The notes beneath the pieces were generated by a model that had not been told where the DNA came from, ran no database searches, and saw only the letters and a program-made list of their open reading frames with translations. A stretch of 64,000 nucleotides of DNA from Ctena decussata (lineage: Eukaryota; Mollusca; Bivalvia; Lucinida; Lucinidae), in the NCBI GenBank assembly GCA_963989385.1, contig OZ022498.1:2053501-2117500 (forward strand), written 5' to 3'. The position numbers and the translations under genes are program-made. Of the stretch, positions 42,128 through 53,521 are shown piece after piece (position 1 is the stretch's first letter; each line of letters begins with the position of its first letter).

Positions 42128-42566
42128 TAACAATCCATCATGAGTGGCCATGTAGGATAGGGAAATCTCACCCGAGGGGTCGGAATTTTAACCAGGGACG
42201 AGGCTTGCCGAGTTCCTGGTTGAAATTCCGACCCCGAGGGTGAGATATACCTATCCTACATGGACTGGCTCATGATGGATTATTTTTCTCCCACTGTTAG
42301 CGGAGTTTCGACTTGAGGTTGAGTTTCGACTTAATTCGACTTGAGGTTTCAAATCCGCTAACAGTGGGAGAAAAATAATCCATCATGAGCCAGTCCATGT
42401 ACGATAGGAAAATCTCACCCTCGGGGTCAGAATTTCAACCAGGGACTCGGCTTCACCCTCGGGGTCAGAATTTCAACCAGGGACTCGGCAAGCCTCGTCC
42501 CTGATTGAAATTCCGACCCCTCGGGTGAGATTTCCCTATCCTACATGGACACTCATGATGGATTGA
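42128..42566. repeat. Four-armed palindrome
   Basis: A block containing AATCCATCATGAG, TGTAGGATAGG and TCTCACCC, then (A/G)GGGTC(G/A)GAATTT and CCAGGGAC, appears four times: forward, inverted, forward, inverted. The two halves are themselves inverted around TTTTTCTCCCACTGTTAGCGG and its complement. The third block carries an extra internal tandem copy (42430-42490). Confidence 0.75.
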
Positions 42567-42813
42567 TATATTCTTCTACCACAGAACAGTCCTCTGATGC
42601 AATGATCAGGTATGATCGAATTGGAGTATGAAGGAAGAAGAAAGAATAAACAATGACAGCAACTCCGTTTTCCCCATGTTTGACGTTATTATTGAATGTC
42701 CGATGGAGCCGCCATATTGAAAATTATACTGACTAGGAAGCATTTCGTGACGTAACGTCCTTCGCGACGCACGTAATTAATTGCGCCAGTCATTTACGTA
42801 TTCTTGACCTTAA

Positions 42814-43721
42814 ATGAATTTGTTGTTTCCATGTGGGAATTGAATTGTCAGTCGTAAGTTCGAGCATGTACGGGGAATAATACAAAAACATCAGCGGACA
42901 GATTTATCATACTTTCACTTTCGTATTCGATGGATGATTTCCGATTCAAGGGACTTTCAAACAATATTTCTGTTATACCCAGGAAGATTGAAGAATCCGG
43001 GAGCGCTATTACTTGCCCAAACGCTAGTCGCTGCTTTATTACAATACTTCATATGTCCATACTGGCTCACATCGAGAACGACCCTTGTAAAAAATCTGTC
43101 TTTAGGTAAATAGGTACACTTTCGGAGTTTCCGGGGAAGCAACACCGATATTTTCCTTTTTATATCCCTTTCCATCTTTGAAAGAGTTGATCCCATTTTG
43201 GAAGGCTTTATCCTCCAGTGAATCAAACAGGAAGTCTTAAAAATTGTTTCCCTTGTAAAATGGCGGAAAACCTGTATCCAATTACCTTAGATTCCGCATG
43301 TGAACAAGCTGGTTTGTATGTCACATACATCTTCAAACTCAGAAGTGCCGTTAAATTTACGAGGCTCAAAATCTAAATAAAACAGATTTTCGGTCTACCA
43401 AGTATTTTGCCACCAGAGACATATCAGCCGGCGCATCCGTGTCTAACCAGCTTCCACAGCGACTGTTGAAATCACTCCCCAATTTGAGAACATTGTGTGT
43501 TTATCGGGCATGTGTGTCCGTCGAGGACTCAGATCAGTCTGGGTATCCACATGCTCGGCTGAGTTGAGCATCAAAAAAAGTTTCATAACCATGGGGCCTG
43601 GTTGAATCTTAAAGACTGTAACCGACTTGAAAGACTTAGAGCTGTTGCTCTAGCTTAAACCTATCTGCTCACCTGCTTTTTATCAACGTTTCCCGCCGTT
43701 TTACAGGCGTTTTATTTTTTT
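42814..43721. other. Unassigned stretch
   Basis: No gene found. A weak MITE A remnant (GGACTCAGATCAGTCTGGGT) is at about 43527-43546. Confidence 0.4.
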
Positions 43722-45925
43722 TTTGAGAATTTTATGCTCCCCAGAGAAAGAAATCCTTCCAAAAGATTTACTCCAAATGAAAAGTACAGAGGTGTTTCCC
43801 TTGGAAGTGTATACCCATCCACCTGAAGCTGTACTTGCCGAACCGTTATGCTCTAAATGGAGAATGTGCATGCTGTTACGTCATGCGCAATTCTCTTCTG
43901 CTACTTGACAACGGCATAATATGTTCTGCAGGAAAAGAGCGAATATTGCAGAACCATCTTCTTTTTTCTTCTTTTAACTTAGCATGCATACAGCTTCTAA
44001 AAAACCTTGTGACGACGTCAATGCAACGTTATGACATCACAACAACCTTGTATAGATAATAATACTGGCAGGCTACCAGTGGTGGCCGTTTTTATTACAC
44101 TTTTTATCTTGTAACCGACATATTGTGTTACTAGGCACACGCTACGTATTACATCGAAAACATACATAAATAATTGTTACAAGTGTGCTGTAATTTACAA
44201 GAATTTAGATGCTTTCTTGAAGGTTGGTTGCAGGTTATACCTTTTTCCTGATAAATGAACATTAATCAGTATTTTGTACAAGTTTATTTCTGTATTTATT
44301 TATGTACGTGTTAAAAGTGTTGTAGTTCCCCGGAAAGGCAATGATGTTGATACGAGGGTAGCCTGGTGACATTGTTTACCTTTTGCCTCCCAGGCAGAGA
44401 ATTTTACCCAGCTTCTTCGCGGGCGTTTTTTTTTTGTTACCTTGTACAAAATGGTCGAATCTGAGACACAACAAATGCGTTACTGCGAGTGCAGAACGCA
44501 AATGGCCACCACTGGTACGCGGCCACCACTGGTCGCACGCCAGTATAGCGTCATAACCTTGCATCCAGGTCGTTATGTATGTAACGTTGTTTTGACGTTG
44601 TGTGTCAGAATGGAATGTCTCATTATTTGTGATGACCAATAGGCTAGGCATTTTCAATCTTACAAGTATGCATAACAACTCACGCACATGCTACTTTACC
44701 GATTTTTCATGTGAACAGCTCGGTTTTGACACTGAATGGCAAGCATCTAATATCTTTGCATCGTCTTCTAAAAGGAAAAAAGGACGATATGATCGTGTGA
44801 TTCATACACAGCCGATCTGAGAAAAGCCTGAACAATCTGATTATGTCCACATGATGCTCTGGATATGCATAACTCGGAGTTCCTTTCATGTGTTAAGAAA
44901 TCACATATATGACAACCCGGTATAACTAAAATACTGATGATGCTTAAGCTGATGTGAACATGAGCTGGTCTAGTCTAGAATCTATCCCATAACCTTGCAA
45001 GGTCGTTGGTGCACCACAGATGACTTTACAACAATCCCTTTCCACCTAGTCTCGTCTTCAGCTGCCCTAGCTGAGCTAGCAAAGTCCATTTCTTAATATT
45101 GTCTTCCCATCTCCTTCTTCTTTTTCCTTTCACTGTGCCCTGTAGAATTGTATTTGCTAAGCCAGAGGACCTTGAGTTGCGACCAAACCACCTCATTTTT
45201 CGTTTCTTGACATGAGTGTTTACGTTTAATAGCAAACCTTTTGATTTAAAATTGCAATGCATCCATCTATCCATCCGTCCGTCCGTCCGTCCGTCCGTCC
45301 ATGTTTACATCAAGTCAGAAAAAAGCTGAGAGTGCCAAGACCAGTCTGCAGTAACCAAGCACACACGGTTTTTAAATTTAGTCGTATATGTCAGAACAAT
45401 ACTATATTCTTGCTGAACATGAAGCTATACAATGTATACCTAACTGCACTTTTGGGTGTGGAGTCAGACCTGTCTGCACAACCGCTCATGTCTGGAAGTC
45501 ACTGTTCGTTTGACACACCGGGGAGCAGTAAAGACTTCACCAAGGACGCCCAGCTGCATTGGCAGGTAATTTTTCCTACTTGAAGTACTGTTATCGCAAA
45601 AGAAAAAAAGTATGCCTCTAGCCCAGACCAGCCTGCTCAATTATGGTCTTCAGCATTCAAGACTTCAGGATGGCCCACAGAACAGTTCCCGATCAGTTCG
45701 TGGTCAGAATGCATTAGAGTCCACTCATCAGATTGAACGTCTTCGGTGTTTTGCATATAGCCAGTTTAGGTTATTTACAACCATTTACCAACCAATGCAC
45801 TGGGCACCCAACGTTGAATCAACATAGAATCAACGTTGATTTGACGGAATGACATTGACTCAACAATGATTAATTTTGAGTGAATGATGCTGTGTGCCTG
45901 CTGGGTAAGTTTTCTAATAGGAGTT
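43722..45925 (+). repeat. Composite repeat R, copy B
   Basis: Colinear with 27195-29260. Copy-specific sequence includes 44058-44550, which has inverted ends (ATACTGGCAGGCTACCAGTGG near 44062 versus CCACTGGTCGCACGCCAGTAT near 44525) and so looks like a separate insertion, and a LINE fragment at about 44990-45274. Confidence 0.6.
45026..45274 (-). pseudogene. LINE ORF2 C-terminal fragment
   Basis: The peptide VKKRKMRWFGRNSRSSGLAN followed by ILQGTVKGKRRRRWEDNIKKW is the C-terminal tail common in many animal LINE ORF2 proteins. It is cut off upstream by a (CCGT)n microsatellite (45259-45300). The same region is more decayed at 52428-52720. Confidence 0.75.
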
Positions 45926-46060
45926 TGTTTTTGTAATTTTGAGGAAAATACAATATTCATTCATTCATAATCATCTCATACTTATTAGTTTAAATGATTC
46001 TTTAAATCAGTCATTTGATTAGTACATAGTAGGAGTCAGTTTTAACTTTGTTATATATCA

Positions 46061-46167
46061 CCCAGCAGGCCTAAAACGCCGAAAGGCGCCTACAGACGTG
46101 GATGCGACGTTATTACGTTATCGACGACAGCTTGACGTAGGTAAGACGTCATGTGCCTGCCTGCTGG
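46061..46167. mobile_element. CCCAGCAGG-end MITE
   Basis: CCCAGCAGGCCTAAAACG to CATGTGCCTGCCTGCTGG. The interior has GACGT motifs. Confidence 0.65.
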
Positions 46168-46261
46168 ACACGTGGAAATAGAAGAAAAGACTAAGCACGA
46201 CGTAAATCCCTGGCACTATGAGCGTTAGCTTTATTTGTTGTATTAAACGCCTATATTCGGT

Positions 46262-46680
46262 CTCGACGCAAAAATAAAATTTCATCTGCCATCATCTCAG
46301 TGCGCTCGCACTAAGTCTTACAATAATCAGATCGCCGAATCCGCCTTGTAGTATGTGAAAGGTAGCCTATCGAGTCGAGTACCTTTCACACCCCTGGTTA
46401 ACTATGTATATACAAAGGCTGTTATGATACGAAAAAGAGCTGTTACGAAACGAAGAAGTCATAGTTACCAAACGACCTGAAGATCGCGTCGTTTGGTAAC
46501 TATGATTTTTACGTTTCGTAATGTTCAGCTCTTTTTAGTTTCGTAACATCCTTGAAAACAAAGTTAACCAGGTGTGTTTGAGGTGCTAGAAGGTGGAATT
46601 CTCTCAAATGTTATTATAAGACTATACAAATTTAGTACGTGCGCACTGAGATGATGGCAGATGAAAGTTAACATTGCAGC
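46262..46680. repeat. Palindromic MITE-like element
   Basis: ATTTCATCTGCCATCATCTC and its complement form the outer arms. Inner arms AACTATG...GTTACGAAACG and ATAGTTACCAAACGAC with their complements surround a CTGAAGATCGCG loop. Confidence 0.65.
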
Positions 46681-46725
46681 TCAAATCCAAGATAAAAGGC
46701 GATTGTTGGACTATACATAAGCCTT

Positions 46726-47204
46726 CCCAGCGGGCTCAGGATGTCGAAATGACGTCGAACTGACGTCGATGCGACGTCAAAATGTCTCATCAAAGTAAAT
46801 ACGACGCCAGTTCGACGTTCTGTGCCTGCGGGATTAGTTCAACCCACCTAAAGACGGAATACCAACAAAGTGGTATGTGCCTCTAGCGTAGACTCAGATC
46901 AGCCATGGCATCTTCCCAGTCTGCACTGAAAGGGTAGCTTAGGGTCTCGGCTAGCTCCGGGCGGACAGCGAACACTCTGATCAAACTGGGCCGATGAAAT
47001 ACCCTGCAACGTGCAAGGTCTACACTGGGTCTCGCTAAAGCTCTTGGCAGGAGGGTAATCTTGAGTTTACGAAAATCCTAGCAATAATCAAGGAGACGTG
47101 GAGCGGACATGAAAGTTAAAGTGACAGACGGACGAACTTCAACTAGACGGAGGGATATCGCCACGACATAATACGACCCATCTTTCGAAGGGGGCATAAA
47201 ATGA
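46726..47204. mobile_element. CCCAGCGGG MITE, MITE A remnant and Helentron 5' fragment
   Basis: 46726-46833 is a CCCAGC..GCGGGA MITE with GACGTCGA repeats. 46850-47005 is a 3'-truncated MITE A (CCAACAAAGTGGTATGTGCC). 47098-47204 on the minus strand is a Helentron-like 5' end, ATGCCCCCTTCGAAAGATGG with GTCCGTC, resembling the end at 41384. Confidence 0.55.
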
Positions 47205-47595
47205 TCATTGCTGATACCAACCAGTGAAGCGATACCTAAACGCATCATCAACAACAAATTTCTCTTGATATATACAGGAAAACTCTGCTATGATCATTTT
47301 TGCTAGCCAGGGGTACTAAGTTCACTTTGCTCCTTACAATTTGCCGACGACCTATTCGCTAATCAGATTGCCCACAGCGCCGCCCTTTGGCTGCAGCGAG
47401 TTGCTCCCCCGGCGTGTTAGTTTTAGATCAAAAGATCTGTTTCAAAACACAGTTTTTGCACAACTTCGCATGATCGTTCAAAAACACTGATGAACTGGTT
47501 AATCTTGACCGTCTACTCCTGTTTGGTTGTTGATTGGTTGTTTTGGGTTTAACAGCTCCATCGAGCCGTCCTGCTTAGTAACTGTTAACGGTATC
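47205..47595. other. Unassigned stretch
   Basis: Nothing recognised. Confidence 0.4.
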
Positions 47596-47717
47596 CACGA
47601 TGTTTTCTGTTCTGTTCAGTTTCAATTCTCGTAACGACGTTCCCCAAATGGCTCAGCGGTGCGTAACTATAGTTGCACACATCTGGCGCCGAGTGTCCGT
47701 CTATCACGATATTTTCT
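47596..47717 (-). mobile_element. Short hairpin retroposon, copy 4, with 13 bp target duplication
   Basis: CACGATGTTTTCT (47596-47608) and CACGATATTTTCT (47705-47717) bound the element. On the minus strand it starts ATAGACGGACACTCGG and ends AATTGAAACTGAACAGAAC. The inner stem reads AACTATAGTT, fully paired, where copy 1 has AACTATGGTT. Confidence 0.75.
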
Positions 47718-47852
47718 ATCGACAAAGCGCCTATTATGCGGAAAATATTTTGTTACGGATAATTTGATTGGCTGTGATGGATGTTGTTCGCACCCAAGAA
47801 ATGGCGCAGTGGGAAACTCGATTTACGAATATGCCTTTGGCCAAGGGTACGT

Positions 47853-48004
47853 AAAGCCTCATTCACACGATCAAAGTTTCTTTGTCACAGAAACTTTAGC
47901 AAAGAAAGTTTAAATTGGCATATTTTTTTCATTCACACGAGCACATTTTTCTATGACAAACCTACTTGGTCACAGGAATTTTGCCCGTGTGAACGAGGCT
48001 TATT
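47853..48004. mobile_element. MITE with GTTCACACG ends, copy 2
   Basis: TAAAGCCTCATTCACACGA to CCGTGTGAACGAGGCTTA, 152 bp, internal TTCACACGAGCA copies. Confidence 0.65.
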
Positions 48005-48303
48005 AAGGCATCCTTGGCTTGCGAAGATGTGCTATGACAAAATAGTGCTTTATCAATTCAAAATGTTGAAGAAAACAAGTACACTACAGAAATAGTAGCG
48101 AACTGTGCAACACCTGCGGCCAACACTGCAAAACGTTTTACTTCAATATGACTGCTATACCCCGTATCGAAATGTATTTCATCCGTCCGTTTTCTTCCGT
48201 AGAAAGCGACTGCCATGACCCGTATACGTGAAAATTCCATATGGTATGAAAGACGCCGCTTTTGCTCAAGTGTTATCAATCAACGTGATCTTACTTATGA
48301 ATT

Positions 48304-48974
48304 ATGTCTCCCCCCTTAAGGGTCGGGAGACATATTGTTTTTCCCCGGGCGTCTGTCTGTCCGTCTGTCCGTCCGTCCGTCTGTCCGTCTGTCACAAATC
48401 GTGTCCGTTCTATAACTTGAAAACCGCTCAAGCTATATTCGCGAAACTTCATATAAATATCAATCAACATGAGACGATGTGCAGAGTGCAAGAATGGTAA
48501 CTCTGGCATTTATACTTTTTGAGTTATTTCCCTTGGAACTTAGTCCATCACAAAATCGTGTCCGTTCTATAACTTGAAAACCGCTCAAGCTATATTCGCG
48601 AAACTTCATATAAATATCAATCAACATGAGACGACGTGCAGAGTGCAAGAATGGTAACTCTGGCATTTATACTTTTTGAGTTATTTCCCTTGGAACTTAG
48701 CCCATCACAAAATCGTGTCCGTTCTATAACTTGAAAACCGCTCAAGCTATATTCGCGAAACTTCATATAAATATTAATCAACATGAGACGACGTGCAGAG
48801 TGCACAAATGGTAACTCTGGCATTTATACTTTTTGAGTTATTTCCCTTGGAACTTAGTCCATCACAAAATTGTGTTTCAATTGTGTCCGCTCTATAACTT
48901 GAAAACTGCTCAAGCTGTATTCACGAAACTTCATACCCCCTTAAGGGTCGGGAGACATATTGTTTTTCCCCGGG

Positions 48975-49009
<35 letters not shown>

Positions 49010-50755
49010 CCGTCTGTCACAAATCGTGTCCGTTCTATAACTTGAAAACCGCTCAAGCTATATTCGCGAAACTTCATATAAATATCAATCAACATGAGAC
49101 GATGTGCAGAGTGCAAGAATGGTAACTCTGGCATTTATACTTTTTGAGTTATTTCCCTTGGAACTTAGTCCATCACAAAATCGTGTCCGTTCTATAACTT
49201 GAAAACCGCTCAAGCTATATTCGCGAAACTTCATATAAATATCAATCAACATGAGACGACGTGCAGAGTGCTAGAATGGTAACTCTGGCATTTATACTTT
49301 TTGAGTTATTTCCCTTGGAACTTAGCCCATCACAAAATCGTGTCCGTTCTATAACTTGAAAACCGCTCAAGCTATATTCGCGAAACTTCATATAAATATT
49401 AATCAACATGAGACGACGTGCAGAGTGCACAAATGGTAACTCTGGCATTTATACTTTTTGAGTTATTTCCCTTGGAACTTAGTCCATCACAAAATTGTGT
49501 TTCAATTGTGTCCGCTCTATAACTTGAAAACTGCTCAAGCTGTATTCACGAAACTTCATACAAATATCAATCAACATGAGGCGATGTGCAGAGTGCACAA
49601 ATGGTAACTCTGGCATTTATACTTTTTGAGTTATTTCCCTTGGAACTTTGTCCATCACAAAATTGCGTCTCAGTCGAGTCTGTCTATAACTTTAAAACCA
49701 TTCAAGCTATATTCATGAAAGTTCATACAAATATCAATCAACATCAGACGACGTGCAGAATGCACTCTGGCGTTTATCCTTTTTGAGTTATTTCCCTTGG
49801 AACTTTGTCCATCACAAAATTGCGTCTCAGTCGAGTCCGTCTATAACTTTAAAACCATTCAAGCTATATTCATGAAAGTTCATACAAATATCAATCAACA
49901 TCAGACGACGTGCATAATGCAAGAACCATAACTTTAGCATTTATACTATTTTAGTTATTTCCCTTAGAACTTTGTCAGTCACAAAATTGTGTCTCAGTTG
50001 TGTCTGCTCTATAACTTGAAAACCATTCAAGCTATATTCACGAAACTTCATACAAATATCAATCAACATTAGAAGAATTGCATAGTGCAAGAACCATAAC
50101 TCTTGCATTTATACTTCTTAAGTTATTTTCCTTGGACCTTTGTCAGTCACAAAATTGTGTCTCAATCGCTTAATTACTTGAAAACCGGACAAACTATATT
50201 CACGAAACTTCATACAAATGTCAGTCAACACTAGACAACCTGCAGAGCACAGCATTTATTCTATTTGAGTTATTTCCCTTGGAACTTTGTCATTCACAAA
50301 ATCGTGTCTCAATCATCTAAGCTCTATAACTTGAAAACCCTTTAAGCTATATTCATGAAACTTCATACAAATATCAGTCAACATATAAATGGACGACGTG
50401 CAGAGCACTGTAACTCTTGCATTTATATTTTTTGACAAAAACTAAATATGAATATCAGTCAACATTACATGACATGCAGAGCATAACAACTATAACTCTT
50501 GCATTTATACTTTTTACTTATTATGAATCCCTGCTTCAGGGTAGGGAAACATATTGTTTTTCCCTTGGCGTCTGTCTATTAGTCTATCACAAAATATCTT
50601 TACTGGATACGAGCTCATTGTTTGCATGAAAAATGACCAGTATTTGCATTAGAAATTGTATTTAAAGTTTCCGTTTGAAATTGTATTTAATGACTGATCC
50701 TTTTGACATCAGAAAGGGGGGAGACATCTGTTTTTTCGTAGAAAAACAATTCTAG
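48304..50755 (+). mobile_element. Helentron-like element 2 with 157 bp array
   Basis: Starts T|ATGTCTCCCCCCTTAAGG with a hairpin to GGGAGACAT, then (GTCC)n, then 157 bp units (CATCACAAAATCGTGTCCG at 48546 and 48703). It ends GGGGGGAGACATC, a GTTTTTTCG..AAAAAC hairpin and AATTCTAG|T. A 625 bp block including the 5' hairpin is tandemly duplicated (48938 onward), with nearly identical copies. Units degrade toward the 3' end. It is non-coding; the SVRPSV-like ORFs are translations of (GTCC)n. Confidence 0.75.
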
Positions 50756-51120
50756 TTTATATTTGCTTTAGATATCTGGCTACCAAAAAACATCAAAATA
50801 TTTTTATAAATTAATTACTTCTAGGAGAAATTAAGATTACAAAGACAAAATTCGATGGCAAAATCCATCCTTTTCATATTCTTGTGAAATTTCTCGTCAG
50901 TAACGCAGATAAAAACGAGAACGATGGCATGCAAATATAAACATGATTACATACGAAAACGACAACTATCTATCGGCCACAAAATACATGCATAAAGTAG
51001 AAAAAATAAAGAAAATAACTCACCCGCGAAAAGGCACGTGCCTCGGTAAACATCTGTATTTTCCGTACCCGACCGGATTCTACCAAAATGTTAAAGGTCG
51101 AATGTACGGTGTGTTACTAC
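50756..51120. other. Unassigned stretch
   Basis: Nothing recognised. Confidence 0.4.
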
Positions 51121-51252
51121 ACACTGCTCAAAATATTTAAAGGAGCACAGCATATCTCTCCATAAGTCTCTATATTCAGCTGTTCACCGTCAAAACTAAT
51201 AATAGGTTGAGCAGCAATGTCTACAGTCATGTAGACATTGATGCTCAACCTA

Positions 51253-51764
51253 TTTACCATATTAATCCTATTAAACGCCTTATGGGGTCGCATTTTGTGA
51301 AAGTGTTCATTAATTAGAGTATTAAGTTTAGTAAATCAGCTACTGCCAAAATACAGGAGAGGCTGTAGTGTAGTGGATAACACTCCTGACTACCAATCCA
51401 TGGGTCTCAAGATCAATTCCCCGCTTCTCAGGTCTTTCTGATGAGACTTTAAACTGAAGTCCCGTCTCCATATGACCTCGTTGTAGGTGGGACATTAAAC
51501 CCGAGTACACTCACTGCCAAAATACCTATGATAAACAATATAAAGGTAATGGGTATACTTTCAAAGGAAGCAACCCTACTATTTTTGCCTCCCCAGCTCT
51601 TAAAGGAAAGAATTTTTTCTTCTAGGAGAAGATCCCATTTTAAAGAGCTACCTTATCCAGAGAAGCAAACAGGAATTCATGCATGTTAATGTAACATATT
51701 TTTTGGAAAAGAGGCTGGGGGCATTTATAAGAGCAGGGTTGTTTATTAGGATTAATATGGTATT
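51253..51764. mobile_element. TA-flanked MITE (CCATATTAATCC ends)
   Basis: TACCATATTAATCCTATTAA on the left and TTAGGATTAATATGGTA on the right. Diverged copies lie in the ABHD14 intron at 57322-57695 and 57748-58425 and at about 58570-59200 (ends missing). The SINE at 51355-51512 is inserted in this copy. Confidence 0.7.
51341..51525 (+). mobile_element. tRNA-derived SINE with 13 bp target duplication
   Basis: ACTGCCAAAATAC flanks it (51342-51354 and 51513-51525). The head GTAGTGTAGTGGATAACAC matches a tRNA A box, and GATCAATTCCCC is a degenerate B box. The body contains CTGATGAGACTTTAAACTGA and AGTCCCGTCTCC, a motif familiar from invertebrate SINEs. It ends GGGACATTAAACCCGAGTAC. Confidence 0.8.
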
Positions 51765-51842
51765 AGTTTTGAGGATGAAGAGGTTTATATAGAGATTTAT
51801 TGAACTTAAATGCAGTGCTCCTTTCATTTTTTTGAGCAGTGT

Positions 51843-52427
51843 ATATCCAGTGCTCCAGATAAGAAGGTGGGTAATAACAGGGATAATTTATAGATACCGG
51901 TAATTTTTCATATTTCTGCATAAAAACATATGCTGTGACTCCTCAGTAACCCTTTTAAAATCGGATACCCATTTTGGGGACATATGCAAACAGTGCAGAG
52001 CCTCAGACACCGCAACATGCGGTGTCTGCACTTTTTCTACACTGTTTACTTACAGAATTTCTATGCAAACTACAGTGAAATTAAAACCTCTGAAACTACA
52101 GATGGTCTCATCCAAATGATAAAGCTGGACAAGTCCACTGGTCAAAAAAGGGTTAAAACTGTCACTGACAGAAATTGGAGATAGAATTAGCATTTAAAGA
52201 TGAATGTTAGAATCTAGAACTTCAGTACATTCAGGGTTAAAATCTGGGACAGTGTCACTATGATTATTTAAATAGCTGCCTCTCAGTTCTGTTCAGGTCA
52301 GACATCCATATGCTTTGTAACTTTTGCCAGTGAAATTTTAGAAGTATGGATTTTTGCTGTATGTAATTATGTGGCTTGCAGTCTACATGAAAATTAAACT
52401 AGCCTGTTTGTTTAATACAATGCTTTG
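51843..52427. other. Half MITE and unassigned sequence
   Basis: 51850-51975 is one half of the CTCCAGATAAGAAGG MITE. A GGTGTCTGCA/CAGACACC hairpin lies at about 51998-52030. The rest is unrecognised. Confidence 0.4.
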
Positions 52428-53190
52428 TTAAAATGTGTGTATAGTAATTGTTATACATGTAGATAATGATGATAATTCTAGTCCACTCTCTAGTCTAGCC
52501 TGTCCGGTGACTTGACAACAATCCCCCACCACCAATCCTGTGTTCTGCTGCCCTATAGTTGAGCTAACAAAATCCATCTCTGTCCACTCCTTAATTTTTG
52601 CTTTCCCACCTCTTTTTTTCCTTTCACTGTGCCCTGTAGAATTGTCTTTGGCATGGCAGAAGGCATTTAGACATGGCCAAATACCACAGTTACCGTTTCT
52701 TGACCATCCCATGTTTGTCACATATTCCGGTCATGGTTAAAGTGCTTTAATCTTTATTAGTTACATGGTCCTTATATGAGATGTTCAGTAACCTTCAGTA
52801 GCATCTGATCTCAAAAGCATGCTATCAAGGTCCATGATGTGCTATCAAGGTCCATGATGTCTCAGGCATTCAAATATGGATATGGCTTGAACTTTGAGGC
52901 AAGAGATATATTATTAAGTCTCCATATTGGCTTCAGCATTGTCAGAGCTGCAGTGGCTTGTGCAATCCTTGAGAGAACCTCTGGTTTTGAGCCATCATCT
53001 GAGACAATTGCCCCAAAGTATTTGAAGCTTGTTCTATTCCCAGCTTCTGTCCTTTTACTTTGATTTCTCTCTGGATGCCATTGGTGCTGTTTGTCATTAG
53101 CTTAGTCCTCTCAGCACTTACTTGCACACTTTTGGTTGAGACGTTTATAACGTGTGTTTGATTTGAATCAACAGGCATGTCATATATCAA
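52428..53190 (-). pseudogene. Decayed LINE RT C-terminal region
   Basis: Minus-strand frames give VSAERTKLMTNSTNGIQREI and KVKGQKLG (53190-52942), then sequence like the RT thumb, then ERKKRGGKAKIKEWTEMDF (about 52600). The order matches one ORF2, but frames shift and stops intervene. The C-terminal part is homologous to 45026-45274. A tandem duplication (TGCTATCAAGGTCCATGATG twice) sits at 52818-52860. Confidence 0.7.
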
Positions 53191-53521
53191 TATTATGGCT
53201 TAGTTCACCTTTCTAAAACCAGGCCTACTTTACACAGGTATGCAACGCTTCATTAACTGTTAGGTGAAAACACAGACTTATTAAGGAACATTCAGCATGT
53301 GCTATTTTAGTTGTGGAACTATGTCACATGCTAAGTTGTCATTGCATTGGTCAGTTATACATGATCAGGTGACTTTTGAGTAACATTCTGGGTGAGACTC
53401 AGAAAGGTATGTCCCATGCTGCCATCCAGTATGTTTATGGCGACAGGATCTTTTCATCTCGCCTGCAACTGGCGGAATGTGAGAAATAGGTATTACTTTT
53501 CTGGCATTAGTGTAAATCATT
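53191..53521. other. Unassigned stretch
   Basis: Nothing recognised. Confidence 0.4.

Larger units (their letters stand above)
38238..42813. mobile_element. TTAA-flanked non-autonomous element B, 4.6 kb
   Basis: TTAA (38238-38241, 42810-42813) flanks inverted ends GGTCAAGAATACGTAAATG. The left interior is related to TTAA element A (4401-6134). No transposase is present. It has accumulated a GTTCACACGG MITE (38733-39246), a minus-strand Helentron-like array (39481-41384) with a SINE, MITE and SINE fragments (41410-41812) and a four-armed palindrome (42128-42566). Confidence 0.7.
51121..51842. mobile_element. Element with CACTGCTCAAAAT ends (mariner-like MITE)
   Basis: CACTGCTCAAAATATTTAAA at the left and TTTTTTTGAGCAGTGTA at the right are inverted, with TA or TA-like flanks. 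A partial end, TGCACTGCTCAAAATATTTA, also occurs at about 1384. A hairpin (ATAGGTTGAGCA / TGCTCAACCTAT) is at 51208-51252. It contains the MITE at 51253-51764. Confidence 0.55.

Noticed and set aside
45420..45565. Upstream exon of ABHD14 ending CAG|GTAATT
   Set aside because: In the frame needed to join the 55533 acceptor there is a stop codon, and the other frames do not match the phase or give a membrane segment.
48304..50755. Possible CRISPR array from regularly spaced repeats
   Set aside because: The whole 157 bp unit is repeated with no unique spacers, and the context is eukaryotic mobile DNA.
51436..51470. Hammerhead-ribozyme core (CTGATGAGACTTTAAACTGA)
   Set aside because: The required GAAA after stem II is missing, and the sequence is the body of a tRNA SINE.
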